DNA of 64,000 nt from assembly GCF_025994435.1 (NCBI RefSeq), contig NZ_BAQK01000008.1, forward strand, positions 114,675-178,674, read 5' to 3'. The translations under genes were made by a program, and so were the position numbers. The notes under the pieces were generated by a model, which saw only the letters and a program-made list of their open reading frames with translations, had not been told where the DNA came from and made no database searches. Below, piece by piece: positions 33,720 to 42,898 of this stretch. The stretch is from Gluconacetobacter johannae. Its GTDB lineage: Bacteria; Pseudomonadota; Alphaproteobacteria; Acetobacterales; Acetobacteraceae. How positions within the stretch are numbered: the stretch's first letter is position 1; each line of letters opens with the position of its first letter.

Positions 33720-35465
33720 TCAGCGGCCGACAGCCATACCATCGCGATGCGGATCACCCCAGCCTTGCAGACCGGACGGGCCGAGCGTGATGCCCTGCAC
33801 GGCGGCATTCATGACGGCGATCTTCGGATGGTGGCCCATCGCGCGCAGGGCCGGGGCCAGCCCGGCCGCCGGTGTGCCGTGCTCCAGCTCCTCGGCGCGG
33901 TTCTGGGCGCCGATGCGGGGCTGTTCGATGGCCGCGCGGATGTTCTGCCCCCAGGCGAGGTAGCCCACCAGGGACTGCACGACGGAATCGATGATGCGCG
34001 CCCCGCCCCCGGCGCCGATGATGACTTCGGGCGTATTGTCCGCCCCGAAGACGATGGTCGGCGCCATGGTGGTGATGGGCCGCTTGCCGGGGGCGATGGC
34101 GTTGGCCACGCGTACGCCGTCCACGACGGGACGGGTGGCGAAGTTCGTGATGGCGTCGTTCAGCACCATGCCGTCCACGACGATGTCCGAACCGAAATTC
34201 AGGTTGATCGTGGTGGTGAAGGACAGGGCATTGCCGAAGCCGTCGCGGATCGAAAGATGCGTCGTGGCCGGTACGGTCATCGCATCGGAAGCCGGCAGGG
34301 CGGCCAGTTTCGCAGGAAGGGCGCCGGGCGAAACCTGGCTGGCGGCCGCGTGTGCGTCGATCTGCCGGGCGCGGCTGTCGAGATAGCCGGGGCTGAGCAG
34401 GTAGGACGTGGCGACGGGCACGAAATCCGGATCGGCGGCGTATGCGCGGCGGTCGGCCTCGGCCAGGCGCGAGGCTTCCAGCAGCAGATGGGCGGCCTGC
34501 GCGCTGCCTGGGGCGTAACGGCCGATCTGCATCCGGTCGAGGAAGGCAAGCTGCTGGAGCACGGCCAGGCCACCCGCGACCGGTGGCGCGGCGGAGCAGA
34601 TGCGCCGGCCGAAGGCATGGATGCACAGCGGCTCGCGCTCGCGCACCTTGTAGGCGGCGAGATCGGCCGCCGTGATCCGCCCCGGATAGGGCGCCTGCGC
34701 GACGGCCCGCGCGATGCGTCCGGCGGAATCCGGCGCATAAAAATACTCCGCGCCGTCCCGGGCGATGTGCGAAAGCGTTTCCGCCAGTGCCGGGTTGTGC
34801 AGGCGCGTGCCCTTGGGCAATGGATGGCCATCGGCGTCGAAATAGCCGGCGAAGGCCGGCAGGTGCGCCAGGTCGGGTCGTTCGGTCAGGACCAGGTGCA
34901 GGTAGCCCGGCATGGGAAACCCGTCACGGGCCGTGGCGATGGCCTGCGTGAACAATTCGGCCCAGGGCAGTTTGCCATGCCGCTGGTGAAGGAGCGCCAG
35001 CGTACGCAGCGTGCCGGGCACGGCGACCACGCGACCGCTGCGCTCCAGCTCGGCAGAGGGGATGCGGGCGCCCGAGGCGTCGCGCGTATAGTCGGACGGG
35101 ACGGAGGCCGGCGCGCTGGCCAGGCCGTCATAGAAGCTCAATGCGCCAGTGTTGCGATCCCAGAACATGACGGCAGAGCCGCCGCCGAGGCCGGAGGCCT
35201 GCGGTTCGACGACGGCCAGCATCATCTGTCCGGCGATGGCGGCATCGACGGCGCTGCCGCCCTGCGCGAGGATCTGGGCCGCGACGCCGGAGGCCATCGG
35301 GTTGGCCGTGGCGGCCATGTAGGTCTGTGCCGTGGTGGGCAAGGTCTGCGGCTTTTCGAGGGTGCATGCGGAGAGAAGGAGCGCGGAGGCCGCGAGGGCG
35401 GCACTGAAGCCCGCCCGTTTGCCGGAGGACGGCGGGCGGTGCTGGAGAGGTGTTTTGACACGCAT
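33720..35465 (-). CDS. ggt: Gamma-glutamyltransferase-family lipoprotein with altered substrate-binding motif
   Basis: A 581-residue Ntn-hydrolase of the GGT family with a lipobox (LLLSAC, Cys34). The self-processing nucleophile is Thr401 in TTHLSIRDG, which would start the small subunit. The glycine-rich GAGGGARIIDSV region is also present. The usual Arg-Glu of the large subunit (D-x-R-E-x-A-P in E. coli) reads DGLASAP here (residues 113-119), so the Arg that holds the glutamyl carboxylate is Leu115. Processing probably still occurs, but the substrate may not be glutathione. It is divergent from the LysR gene. Confidence 0.88.
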   Translation of the reverse strand: MRVKTPLQHRPPSSGKRAGFSAALAASALLLSACTLEKPQTLPTTAQTYMAATANPMASGVAAQILAQGGSAVDAAIAGQMMLAVVEPQASGLGGGSAVMFWDRNTGALSFYDGLASAPASVPSDYTRDASGARIPSAELERSGRVVAVPGTLRTLALLHQRHGKLPWAELFTQAIATARDGFPMPGYLHLVLTERPDLAHLPAFAGYFDADGHPLPKGTRLHNPALAETLSHIARDGAEYFYAPDSAGRIARAVAQAPYPGRITAADLAAYKVREREPLCIHAFGRRICSAAPPVAGGLAVLQQLAFLDRMQIGRYAPGSAQAAHLLLEASRLAEADRRAYAADPDFVPVATSYLLSPGYLDSRARQIDAHAAASQVSPGALPAKLAALPASDAMTVPATTHLSIRDGFGNALSFTTTINLNFGSDIVVDGMVLNDAITNFATRPVVDGVRVANAIAPGKRPITTMAPTIVFGADNTPEVIIGAGGGARIIDSVVQSLVGYLAWGQNIRAAIEQPRIGAQNRAEELEHGTPAAGLAPALRAMGHHPKIAVMNAAVQGITLGPSGLQGWGDPHRDGMAVGR

Positions 35466-35581
35466 CGGGCGGAAAAGACCTTGGCGGCAGGGCAGAAAAA
35501 TATCGTCTCCACATCATTATGAACTTTGATCCTCAGGATAAACGTGCCTATTATGGGAACATTGCCAACTTAGAGTGTTTA

Positions 35582-36502
35582 ATGAACGTTTTTCAGGCGA
35601 TGGCCACCTTCGTTGCGGTGGTCGAAACCGGCAGCATGACGGCTGCGGCGGAGCGGTGCGGCATCTCCTCGACCATGGTTGGCAACTATATCCGCCTGCT
35701 GGAGGAGCGTTTGGGCAGCAGCCTGCTGCGCCGCACGACCCGCCGCCAGAACCTGACGGCCTTCGGGGCGGTCTATTTCGAAAAATGCCGTGAAATACTT
35801 AGTCTTCTGGATGAAGCGGACCGGATGGCGGAGGCCGCGCAGACTCTTCCAGGCGGAACCCTGCGGGTGACGGCGCCCGTCACCTACGGCACGGAAAGCC
35901 TGACGCCCTGCCTTGCGGATTATCTGCTGCAGCACCCGAGCGTGGATGTCGATCTGGTGCTGACGGAACGAAGCGTTGATCTGACGGAGGAGAAGTTCGA
36001 CGCGGCCATCCGCCTCGGCACGCCAGAGCCCTCCACGCTGGTCTGCCGGCGGCTGGGGGAATACAGGATGACGCTCTGCGCCGCGCCGGATTATCTGGCG
36101 CGACGCGGCGAGCCGTTTACGCCCGATCAGCTTCCGGCCCATGACGCGCTGGCGTTTCCCTATCCCGCGAGTTCGCCCATGCACTGGGGCCGGCGAGAGT
36201 GGCGCCTGGAGGGGCCGAAGGGAAAGGTGGCGATCGAGATGCGGAGCCGGGCCGTCATGAACAATACGCAGGCGCTGCGGAAAGCCGCAGTCGCCGGCAT
36301 GGGCATCGCCATGCTGCCCGCGGACCTCGTGCGGGAGGACGTGCGGACCGGACGGCTGAGATCGCTGCTGCCTGACTATGTCCTGCCGTCCCGGCCGGTC
36401 TATATTTTGTACCACAAGGATCGTTACAATTCCCCGACGCTGCGGTCGTTCGTGAATTTCGTGGTCACGTCCCTGGGAGGCGTGTCCACGCAGATGCGAT
36501 GA
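35582..36502 (+). CDS. LysR-family transcriptional regulator
   Basis: A 306-residue LysR protein. The N-terminal winged helix-turn-helix (FVAVVETGSMTAAAERCGIS) is followed by a substrate-binding domain of the type-2 periplasmic fold (GTLRVTAPVTYGTESLTP). The ATG at 35582 gives the normal family start. A longer frame to 35519 adds unrelated sequence. Its stop overlaps the ATG of the transporter gene (ATGA), so regulator and transporter are co-expressed. It is divergent from the ggt-like gene, with a shared 116-base control region. Confidence 0.88.
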   Translation: MNVFQAMATFVAVVETGSMTAAAERCGISSTMVGNYIRLLEERLGSSLLRRTTRRQNLTAFGAVYFEKCREILSLLDEADRMAEAAQTLPGGTLRVTAPVTYGTESLTPCLADYLLQHPSVDVDLVLTERSVDLTEEKFDAAIRLGTPEPSTLVCRRLGEYRMTLCAAPDYLARRGEPFTPDQLPAHDALAFPYPASSPMHWGRREWRLEGPKGKVAIEMRSRAVMNNTQALRKAAVAGMGIAMLPADLVREDVRTGRLRSLLPDYVLPSRPVYILYHKDRYNSPTLRSFVNFVVTSLGGVSTQMR

Positions 36503-37782
36503 CGTCCGGCTTGCGTGATGCACAAGGCAGGCGGTATGTCCTGACGGCCGTGATCGGCAATGTGGTGGAATATTACGATCTCGTCATTTATTCCTATTTT
36601 TCCAGTTCCATCGCGCGGATTTTCTTTCCGTCCCATCTTGCGTTTTCGCAGGTCGGTCTGGCCCTGGCGACATTCGGCTTCACCCTGCTGGCGCGCCCTG
36701 TCGGGGCCTATGTGCTGGGGGGCTATGCCGACCGGAAGGGGCGCCTGCCGGGCCTGGCCGCCTGCATGGCCCTGATGGCGGCGGGGGGCGTTCTGATCGC
36801 CCTGTGTCCGGGTTACGAGTCGATCGGATATGCGGCGCCCTGCCTCATCGTCTTCGCCCGTCTGCTACAGGGGTTTTCGCTGGGGGGCGAGTTCGGGGTC
36901 GCAACCTCCTTCCTGATCGAACACGCTCCGCATCATGAAGCGAAACGTGCGAGCTGGCAGGCCGTCGGACAGATTTCCGCCTCCCTGTGCGCGTGCTGCG
37001 TCGTATTGACGCTGGGCGACCTGATGACCTCGGACGCTTATGCGGCGTACGGCTTCCGGATCGCGGCGATGCTCGGGTCTCTCGGCGGGCTTGTGGGGCT
37101 GGCGCTTCGCTATTCGCTCGGCCGGCGCGACCATACGCCCGTGGCCAGGCCTTCCCCGGCGGAAAAGGGCACATGGCTGCGTATTCTGCTGGTCATGGGA
37201 ATGGTGAGCCTGGGAAGCGGTATCACCTACCTGGGGTTCTACATGCCCCATTATGCCCAGAGCGTCTTTCATGTCTCGGTGCGTGAAACGTACTGGGCCG
37301 CGTTCGCCACCTATGCCGGGCAACTGGTGCTGACGCCGCTGCGCTGGCGCCTGGCGACGTATTTCGACCGGACGAAGCGGATATACCCGATGCTGCTGTC
37401 CTGCGGGGGGCTGATGATTCTGCCGGTTCTGCTGGTGGAATGGATGCCGTGGACCCCGGCGCTGGTGCTCTGTGCGCCGCTGGTGCTGAATGTCCTGGGG
37501 CTTTTCTATTTCGCGTCGCTCGACGGCTACATGGGGCTGCTGTTCGGCTCGGCGCATCGGGGGCGAGGTCTCTCGGTCGGCTATTCCCTTGGCGTGGCGC
37601 TGTTCGGCGGCATGGCCCCCATGCTGAACGGCGCCGTCATCAACCTCACGGGCCTTCAGGGCGTGCCGGGATATTATGTCATGGCGACAGCGCTCCTTGC
37701 CGCCATATCCGTGGGCATGGGGAGGCGTTTCCTGAAAAAAGCCGTAGCGCCTTCGGTGGATGCCGATCGCCCGGCTGTCTGA
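36499..37782 (+). CDS. MFS transporter, metabolite:H+ symporter type
   Basis: A 427-residue permease with twelve predicted helices and the MHS-family N terminus (VIGNVVEYYDLVIYSYFSS), the loop motif GGYADRKGRLPG and the QGFSLGGEFGVA signature. This branch imports organic acids such as citrate, alpha-ketoglutarate, shikimate or betaine-like compounds. Coupled to the LysR gene by a four-base overlap and followed by a TonB-dependent receptor, it may form the inner-membrane step of one uptake route. Confidence 0.88.
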   Translation: MTSGLRDAQGRRYVLTAVIGNVVEYYDLVIYSYFSSSIARIFFPSHLAFSQVGLALATFGFTLLARPVGAYVLGGYADRKGRLPGLAACMALMAAGGVLIALCPGYESIGYAAPCLIVFARLLQGFSLGGEFGVATSFLIEHAPHHEAKRASWQAVGQISASLCACCVVLTLGDLMTSDAYAAYGFRIAAMLGSLGGLVGLALRYSLGRRDHTPVARPSPAEKGTWLRILLVMGMVSLGSGITYLGFYMPHYAQSVFHVSVRETYWAAFATYAGQLVLTPLRWRLATYFDRTKRIYPMLLSCGGLMILPVLLVEWMPWTPALVLCAPLVLNVLGLFYFASLDGYMGLLFGSAHRGRGLSVGYSLGVALFGGMAPMLNGAVINLTGLQGVPGYYVMATALLAAISVGMGRRFLKKAVAPSVDADRPAV

Positions 37783-37819
37783 TCCAGAACCATTTCAGGC
37801 GCTTTTTTTGACAAAGCAT

Positions 37820-37848
37820 AACATTATCAATTCCAGGTTGATAATGTT
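37820..37848 (+). promoter_or_regulatory. Perfect 11-base inverted repeat before the TonB receptor gene
   Basis: AACATTATCAA (37820-37830) and TTGATAATGTT (37838-37848) are exact inverted copies separated by seven bases. It lies 74 bases before the probable start codon and about 40 bases after the transporter stop. TTGACA at 37808-37813 is a possible -35 box. It looks like an operator for a dimeric repressor. It could instead form an RNA hairpin in the leader. Confidence 0.55.
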
Positions 37849-37922
37849 CCCATGATTGAGCCATTTATCTCCTGCAAAAATATTCATAATGGTCCCGAAG
37901 CGTTTTTTTGGATCTTGCAGGA

Positions 37923-40421
37923 ATGTGGGTGGCGATGTCTCTCCAGAGGGCTTTCTTTTTTCCGGGCGGCAGCTGTGAAAACAGCGTGGTGCGTTCGGTC
38001 TTGCGTAAGAGACATCTCGTCGCGGCAACGATGCTGGGCACTCTGGTGATGGGTGATCTGGCCCAGGCCCAGACCCAGTCGCCTGCGCCGGTGAAGGCAA
38101 AGAGCCAGTCGTCGGGCCGTCAGGACCGGAAGCCTCAGGTTGCCCGTCATGTCTCTGAAAATGACGAAGCCATCAGTGTTTATGCGGATCGGACCAAGGC
38201 GCCGGGCGGCGGCATGATGCGTGTCGAGACGGCCGCGCGTTCCATCCAGTCGGTGACCGAGAGCTATATCTCGATGCAAAGCCCGACCAGCGCGCCGCTG
38301 GACCTGGTCAGCAACCTGCCGAGCGTCAACGTGTCGTCGTCCGACCCCAGTGGAATCGACGGGGGCGCGATCAGCAGCCGTGGGCTGAACGACAATGATA
38401 TCGGCTTCCTGATGAACGGCATGCCGATCGCCAATGGCTCCACCGCCTCGGCCTCCAGCTTTATCCAGAACTATATCGACAGCCAGAACATCTCGGTGGA
38501 ATCCATGTCGCCGGGCTCCATTTCGGTGGAAGATCCGCTGACCTCCGCCGCCGCCGGCGCGCTGTCGATCACGACGCGCACGCCGTCCAACAAATTCGGC
38601 GGCACGATCTCGGGCAGCTACGGTTCGTTCAACACGTCCCGCGAATTCGTTCGGGTGGATACCGGCCTGCTCGGCAATTCCGGGGTCAAGAGCTATATCT
38701 CGCTGTCGCACACGCGTGCCGATGCATGGCGTGGTTCAGGCGTCAGCGACCGCAAGCATCTGGATTTCCGGGCGCAGAAAACCATCGGCGCGCAAAGCTC
38801 GATTGATTTCTTCCTGGGTTATAATCACTATACCTCGTACCTGAACCGGTACCCGACGCTGGTCAGTTTCGAAAATGACAAGCATGGTCGCCCGGTCTCG
38901 ACGCCGCTCAGCTACCCGGCGGAGTTCAATCCGCTGTCGCCCAGCAGCTATTATGCGCTGCGCGGTACGGACAAGGATCAGTTCTACGCGTCCCTGCCGA
39001 TCAAGATGGCGCTGAACCACATCTTCAGCCTCGACGTGGTGCCTTATTACCAGCGTGCCATGATTACGCTCAACAGTGCGTCTCGGCTGACGGAAGGGTC
39101 GACCTATTCCGGCACGCAGGCGCAGGCGATCGACCTGAACGGCGATGGCCGCATCCGGACATCCACGCGCTTTGACGTCGCGACGGCCGCGATGTCCGTG
39201 AACCAGCAGGGCGGTGTCGTCGCCAGCCTGCACTGGCACCTGAAGGACAACGCGGGGCAGATCGGCTACTGGCACGAGGAGAACACTTATTCCCTGCGGA
39301 CGCCCATGGTGCCCCTGGACCAGACCACCGGCGCGGTGCCGTCCACGGACAAGTCGGCCTATTATCGTGGTCCGTCGGGAAGCGTCTATTATGCGACCAA
39401 TTATGTCGGCAGCTACAGCCTGAATGCCGGTTTCCTGGAAGACACGGCCTATTTCCTGAACCACAGGATGAGCCTGACGGGCGGCATCAAGGTCACCTCC
39501 ATGACGCTGACAGGGACCGACTATCTGCCGGGCGGTCTTGGCCGCTCGTCCCAGACGCTGGTGTCGCCCACGCCGCGCCTGTCCTGGTCGTATAACATCA
39601 ACAGCCGCAATCAGGTGTACATCAATGCCGAGGGCGATTTCCGGGCGCCGTCTCCGGTCGGTCTCATCACGCGCTACAGCACCTCTACAGGCAAGATGAC
39701 GACCTCGGGCGCGAATGTGAAGCCGCAGTATTCCATCAAGGAAGAACTGGGCTATCGCTATTCCGGCGATTTTCTGGTGGCGGATATCAGCGCCTTCAAC
39801 TTCAACGTGACCAACCGTCTGCTGACGCTCAACACCTACAGCAACGACGTGCAGGTCAGCCAGACGATGAATGCCGGCGGAGAGACGATCCGTGGCGTGG
39901 ATGTCATGCTTTCGACGCGCCCGCTGCTGAAGCGTTTCCGCCCGTATGTCTCGTTCGAATATCTGCACGCCACGATGGACAACAACCTGCCGACGACCAC
40001 GGATGACGGCGGCATGGATTACCTGCGGACCCAGGGCAAGCGCCCGATCATGACGCCGAAATACATGGCGAGCGTCGGCCTGACCTATAACGAAGGACCG
40101 TTCTTCCTGAACGCGACCCTGCATTATACGGGCCAGCAGTATTCGACATTCATGAACGATCAGGCGATGCCGTCCTACTTCACGAATTCCATCGCGCTGG
40201 GCTATCACTTCCCGACCGTCTGGATCGCGAAATCTCCGACGTTCCGCCTCAACTTCTCCAACGTGACGGGGCAGAACAAGCTGGGCGGTATCTATGCCTT
40301 CTCCAACAATGCAAAATCGACAGTGGGCGTGAACGGCCATGCCATCGCCGCGGACTCCGCGCCGACATACTCCCCGATGCCGCCTTTCTCGATGATGGGC
40401 ACGCTCTCGACCTCGTTCTGA
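37923..40421 (+). CDS. TonB-dependent outer-membrane receptor
   Basis: About 832 residues. A signal-like segment (LVAATMLGTLVMGDLAQAQ) ends near residue 50, then a plug domain begins (DEAISVYADRT as possible TonB box, LPSVNVSSSDPSG, AISSRGLNDNDIGFLMNGMP). The large C-terminal barrel has alternating aromatic strands and ends in Phe. The start is uncertain: ATG at 37923, ATG at 37935 and GTG at 37986 are all in frame, and the last would give a compact signal peptide. It imports a large or scarce ligand using TonB energy. The neighbouring MHS transporter suggests a small organic substrate or its metal complex. Confidence 0.9.
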   Translation: MWVAMSLQRAFFFPGGSCENSVVRSVLRKRHLVAATMLGTLVMGDLAQAQTQSPAPVKAKSQSSGRQDRKPQVARHVSENDEAISVYADRTKAPGGGMMRVETAARSIQSVTESYISMQSPTSAPLDLVSNLPSVNVSSSDPSGIDGGAISSRGLNDNDIGFLMNGMPIANGSTASASSFIQNYIDSQNISVESMSPGSISVEDPLTSAAAGALSITTRTPSNKFGGTISGSYGSFNTSREFVRVDTGLLGNSGVKSYISLSHTRADAWRGSGVSDRKHLDFRAQKTIGAQSSIDFFLGYNHYTSYLNRYPTLVSFENDKHGRPVSTPLSYPAEFNPLSPSSYYALRGTDKDQFYASLPIKMALNHIFSLDVVPYYQRAMITLNSASRLTEGSTYSGTQAQAIDLNGDGRIRTSTRFDVATAAMSVNQQGGVVASLHWHLKDNAGQIGYWHEENTYSLRTPMVPLDQTTGAVPSTDKSAYYRGPSGSVYYATNYVGSYSLNAGFLEDTAYFLNHRMSLTGGIKVTSMTLTGTDYLPGGLGRSSQTLVSPTPRLSWSYNINSRNQVYINAEGDFRAPSPVGLITRYSTSTGKMTTSGANVKPQYSIKEELGYRYSGDFLVADISAFNFNVTNRLLTLNTYSNDVQVSQTMNAGGETIRGVDVMLSTRPLLKRFRPYVSFEYLHATMDNNLPTTTDDGGMDYLRTQGKRPIMTPKYMASVGLTYNEGPFFLNATLHYTGQQYSTFMNDQAMPSYFTNSIALGYHFPTVWIAKSPTFRLNFSNVTGQNKLGGIYAFSNNAKSTVGVNGHAIAADSAPTYSPMPPFSMMGTLSTSF

Positions 40422-40439
40422 GGCCGGGATCTGGCGATG

Positions 40440-40475
40440 AAACCGGCCGGCTCGCGAGAGCCGGCCGGTTTTTTT
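40440..40475 (+). terminator. Intrinsic terminator after the TonB receptor
   Basis: A 14-base perfect stem (40440-40453 with 40458-40471, AAACCGGCCGGCTC and its complement) with a GCGA tetraloop is followed by a T-run to 40475. Eighteen bases after the receptor stop. Textbook rho-independent terminator, and the clearest one in the window. Confidence 0.9.
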
Positions 40476-40485
40476 ATGCCAGGTC

Positions 40486-41376
40486 TTACGGTGGGGCCGG
40501 CGTATCGTCCGCGGCTTCGATGCGTGACGCCACGCCTGCCAGATTGATCGCCGAGGCCGGGTTCATGCTGTCGATCATCGCGGTCGGGATCAGGATCGTG
40601 GAACCCCGTTCCTTGGTGGTCTCGTAGATGATGTTCATCGCGCGCAACTGGAGCGCCGCCGGATGGTTCGCGTAGCTGTCGGCCGCCGCCACGAACAGGC
40701 TGGCCACCTCGGCTTCGGCCGAGCCGAGGATGATGCGAGCCTGCTTTTCGCGTTCCGCCTGGGCCTGACGCGACATGGCGTCCTGGAGGGCGACGGGGAT
40801 GGCGACATCGCGCACTTCGACCGATATCACCGCGACGCCCCAATTGGCCGTCTTGGCGCCGATTTCCGCCCTGAGCCGCTCGTTCGACGCCGTGCGGTCC
40901 GACAGCAGGGTCGCCAGCAGGGATGATCCGATGGTCTCGCGCAGCGAGGTCTGCGCCACCCGGTCGATCGCTTCGCGATAGTTGGCGATCTTCAGCGCGG
41001 CGGCCTGCGCGTCGTCCACATGCCAGAAGATCACGGCGTCCACATTGACCGGAACCGTATCGCGGGTCAGCGCCTGTTCGGCATTGAACCCCGTCGTCTG
41101 GATGCGCTCGTCGATGATGGCCACGATGCGGTCGATGACGGGAATGATGAAGAACAGGCCGGGGCCGCGAACGCCCTGCAGCTTTCCCGCGCGCAGCACC
41201 ACGAATTTCTGCCATGTGTTGGCCATCTTCAGGGACAGGCCGACAAGAACGGCCGCCCCCAGGAACGGCATTGCATAGATCGGGATGAAATTGCCGGCCT
41301 GGGGCGCCATCATGCCGCCGGCCCACAGGCCCGCAAGAACCAGGGCCGCCACGATAACCAGTGTGATGGGGTTCAT
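40486..41376 (-). CDS. Slipin/stomatin-family SPFH membrane protein
   Basis: A 296-residue SPFH-domain protein. Two hydrophobic N-terminal segments (LVIVAALVLAGLWAGG and AMPFLGAAVLVGLSL) are followed by the band-7 domain (VLRAGKLQGVRGPGLFFIIP, DTVPVNVDAVIFWHV, SLRETIGSSLLATLLSDR) and a coiled alanine-rich stretch. Slipins form membrane-associated oligomers, often with an NfeD-type protease, which is not adjacent here. It is divergent from the NRAMP-like gene, with 188 bases between. Confidence 0.9.
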   Translation of the reverse strand: MNPITLVIVAALVLAGLWAGGMMAPQAGNFIPIYAMPFLGAAVLVGLSLKMANTWQKFVVLRAGKLQGVRGPGLFFIIPVIDRIVAIIDERIQTTGFNAEQALTRDTVPVNVDAVIFWHVDDAQAAALKIANYREAIDRVAQTSLRETIGSSLLATLLSDRTASNERLRAEIGAKTANWGVAVISVEVRDVAIPVALQDAMSRQAQAEREKQARIILGSAEAEVASLFVAAADSYANHPAALQLRAMNIIYETTKERGSTILIPTAMIDSMNPASAINLAGVASRIEAADDTPAPP

Positions 41377-41564
41377 CGCCGTTGCTTCCGGCCGTGGGCG
41401 GCATGCTAACGTCGCCGCCGGGCGGCGGTTCCCTCAGGTGATGCTCGGAATACGCATGCCGATTCGGGAAAAGTGACCGGGGAGAACCTGTCCGATCCCT
41501 CTCGGCCATGCCACCCTGTCGCCGACCCGCGCCGGGTGCGGAGACCGCCAGCCATGTCCCGTCT

Positions 41565-42872
41565 ATGACCCATTCCCCCCTTAACGACGACGATCCGGAG
41601 CAGCCCAGCCCGGTCGTCGGGACCAGCCGCCCGAACCTGCTCAGGGTGCTGGGGCCCGGCCTGATTACCGGTGCGTCGGACGACGACCCCAGCGGCATCG
41701 CCACCTATTCGCAGGTCGGCGCCCGCTACGGCTACGCCATGGGCTGGACGATGGTGATGTCCTATCCGCTGATGGTGGCGATCCAGATCATCAGCGCGCG
41801 TATCGGCCGGACGACCGGGCACGGCATCGCCGGCATCCTGCGCCTGCATTACCCGACCTGGCTGCTGGCGGCGGTGGTGATGATGCTGCTGACGGCCAAC
41901 ATCATCAATCTGGGCGCCGACCTGGGGGCGATGGCCGATGCGCTGACGTTGCTGCTGCCGGCGCCGCGCGTGCTGTATGTGGTGCTGATGGCCGTGATCT
42001 GCATCTCGATGCAGCTGTTCCTTGAATACACACGCTATGTCGCGGTGCTGAAATGGCTGACCCTGGCCCTGTTCGCCTATTTCGGGACCCTGGCGATCGT
42101 GCATGTGGACTGGGCCGCGTGCGCGTGGGGCCTGGTCTGGCCCGGCTGGCCGTGGGACCGCGACATGATCGTGGCGGTGGTGGCGGTGCTGGGCACCACC
42201 ATCAGCCCCTATCTGTTCTTCTGGCAGGCGTCGGAGGAGGTGGAGGACATGCATGTCTACCCCCGGCGCACCGATCTGTACGACGCGCCGTCGCAGGGCC
42301 GGCGCGCGCTGCTTCGCATCGAGATCGACACGCTGGTGGGCATGGGGTTCTCGAACCTGGTGGCGCTGGCGATCATACTGACCACGGCGGCCACCCTGCA
42401 CCCCAACGGAATCCTCAGGATCGAGACCTCGGCGCAGGCCGCCGAGGCGCTGCGCCCGCTGGCGGGCCGCCTGGCGGCCGAGATCTTCACGCTGGGCATC
42501 GTGGGTACCGGCCTGCTGGCGGTTCCGGTGCTGGCCGGATCGGCCGCCTACGCGGTGGGCGAGATGCGGCGCTGGCCCATGGGCCTTGCCCGGCGGCCCA
42601 AGGAGGCCCAGGCCTTCTACGCCGTGCTGGTCATCGCGACCCTGATCGGGATGATCCTGAATTTCACCCCGATCAACCCGATACGGGCCTTGTACTGGAG
42701 CGCCGTCATCAACGGCGTGACGTCGGTGCCGGTCATGATCGTGATGATGCTGCTGGCCTCGCGGCGCGACATCATGGGGCCGTTCGCCATCCGGGGGGCG
42801 CTGCGGGCGCTGGGCTGGCTGGCGACCGGGGTGATGGCGGCCATCGTCCTGGCGATGTTCGTCACGCTCTGA
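41565..42872 (+). CDS. NRAMP-related transporter with non-canonical metal-site motifs
   Basis: A 435-residue membrane protein of the NRAMP superfamily with about eleven helices. The helix-1 metal motif, DPGN in classical MntH, reads DPSG (residues 41-44 in GASDDDPSGIATYSQ). The helix-6 motif, MPH in MntH, reads ISPYLFFWQASEE, so the soft-metal-selecting Met is absent. This subgroup is widespread but its substrates are poorly defined. Mg(II) or another hard cation is possible by analogy with NRAMP-related magnesium transporters. The ATG at 41565 gives the usual short cytoplasmic N terminus. Confidence 0.85.
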   Translation: MTHSPLNDDDPEQPSPVVGTSRPNLLRVLGPGLITGASDDDPSGIATYSQVGARYGYAMGWTMVMSYPLMVAIQIISARIGRTTGHGIAGILRLHYPTWLLAAVVMMLLTANIINLGADLGAMADALTLLLPAPRVLYVVLMAVICISMQLFLEYTRYVAVLKWLTLALFAYFGTLAIVHVDWAACAWGLVWPGWPWDRDMIVAVVAVLGTTISPYLFFWQASEEVEDMHVYPRRTDLYDAPSQGRRALLRIEIDTLVGMGFSNLVALAIILTTAATLHPNGILRIETSAQAAEALRPLAGRLAAEIFTLGIVGTGLLAVPVLAGSAAYAVGEMRRWPMGLARRPKEAQAFYAVLVIATLIGMILNFTPINPIRALYWSAVINGVTSVPVMIVMMLLASRRDIMGPFAIRGALRALGWLATGVMAAIVLAMFVTL

Positions 42873-42898
42873 CCGCGCCGGGCAACGCCCGATCCGCG

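Noticed and set aside
33747..35522. Open frame of about 590 codons on the plus strand
   Set aside because: Antisense to the ggt-like gene. A typical high-GC mirror frame.
37820..37848. Fur box before the TonB receptor
   Set aside because: The repeats read ATTATC then GATAAT, the reverse order of a Fur box, and the spacing differs, so I report it only as an inverted repeat.
38736..40340. Open frame of about 530 codons on the minus strand
   Set aside because: Antisense to the TonB receptor. Arg/His/Val-rich low-complexity translation.
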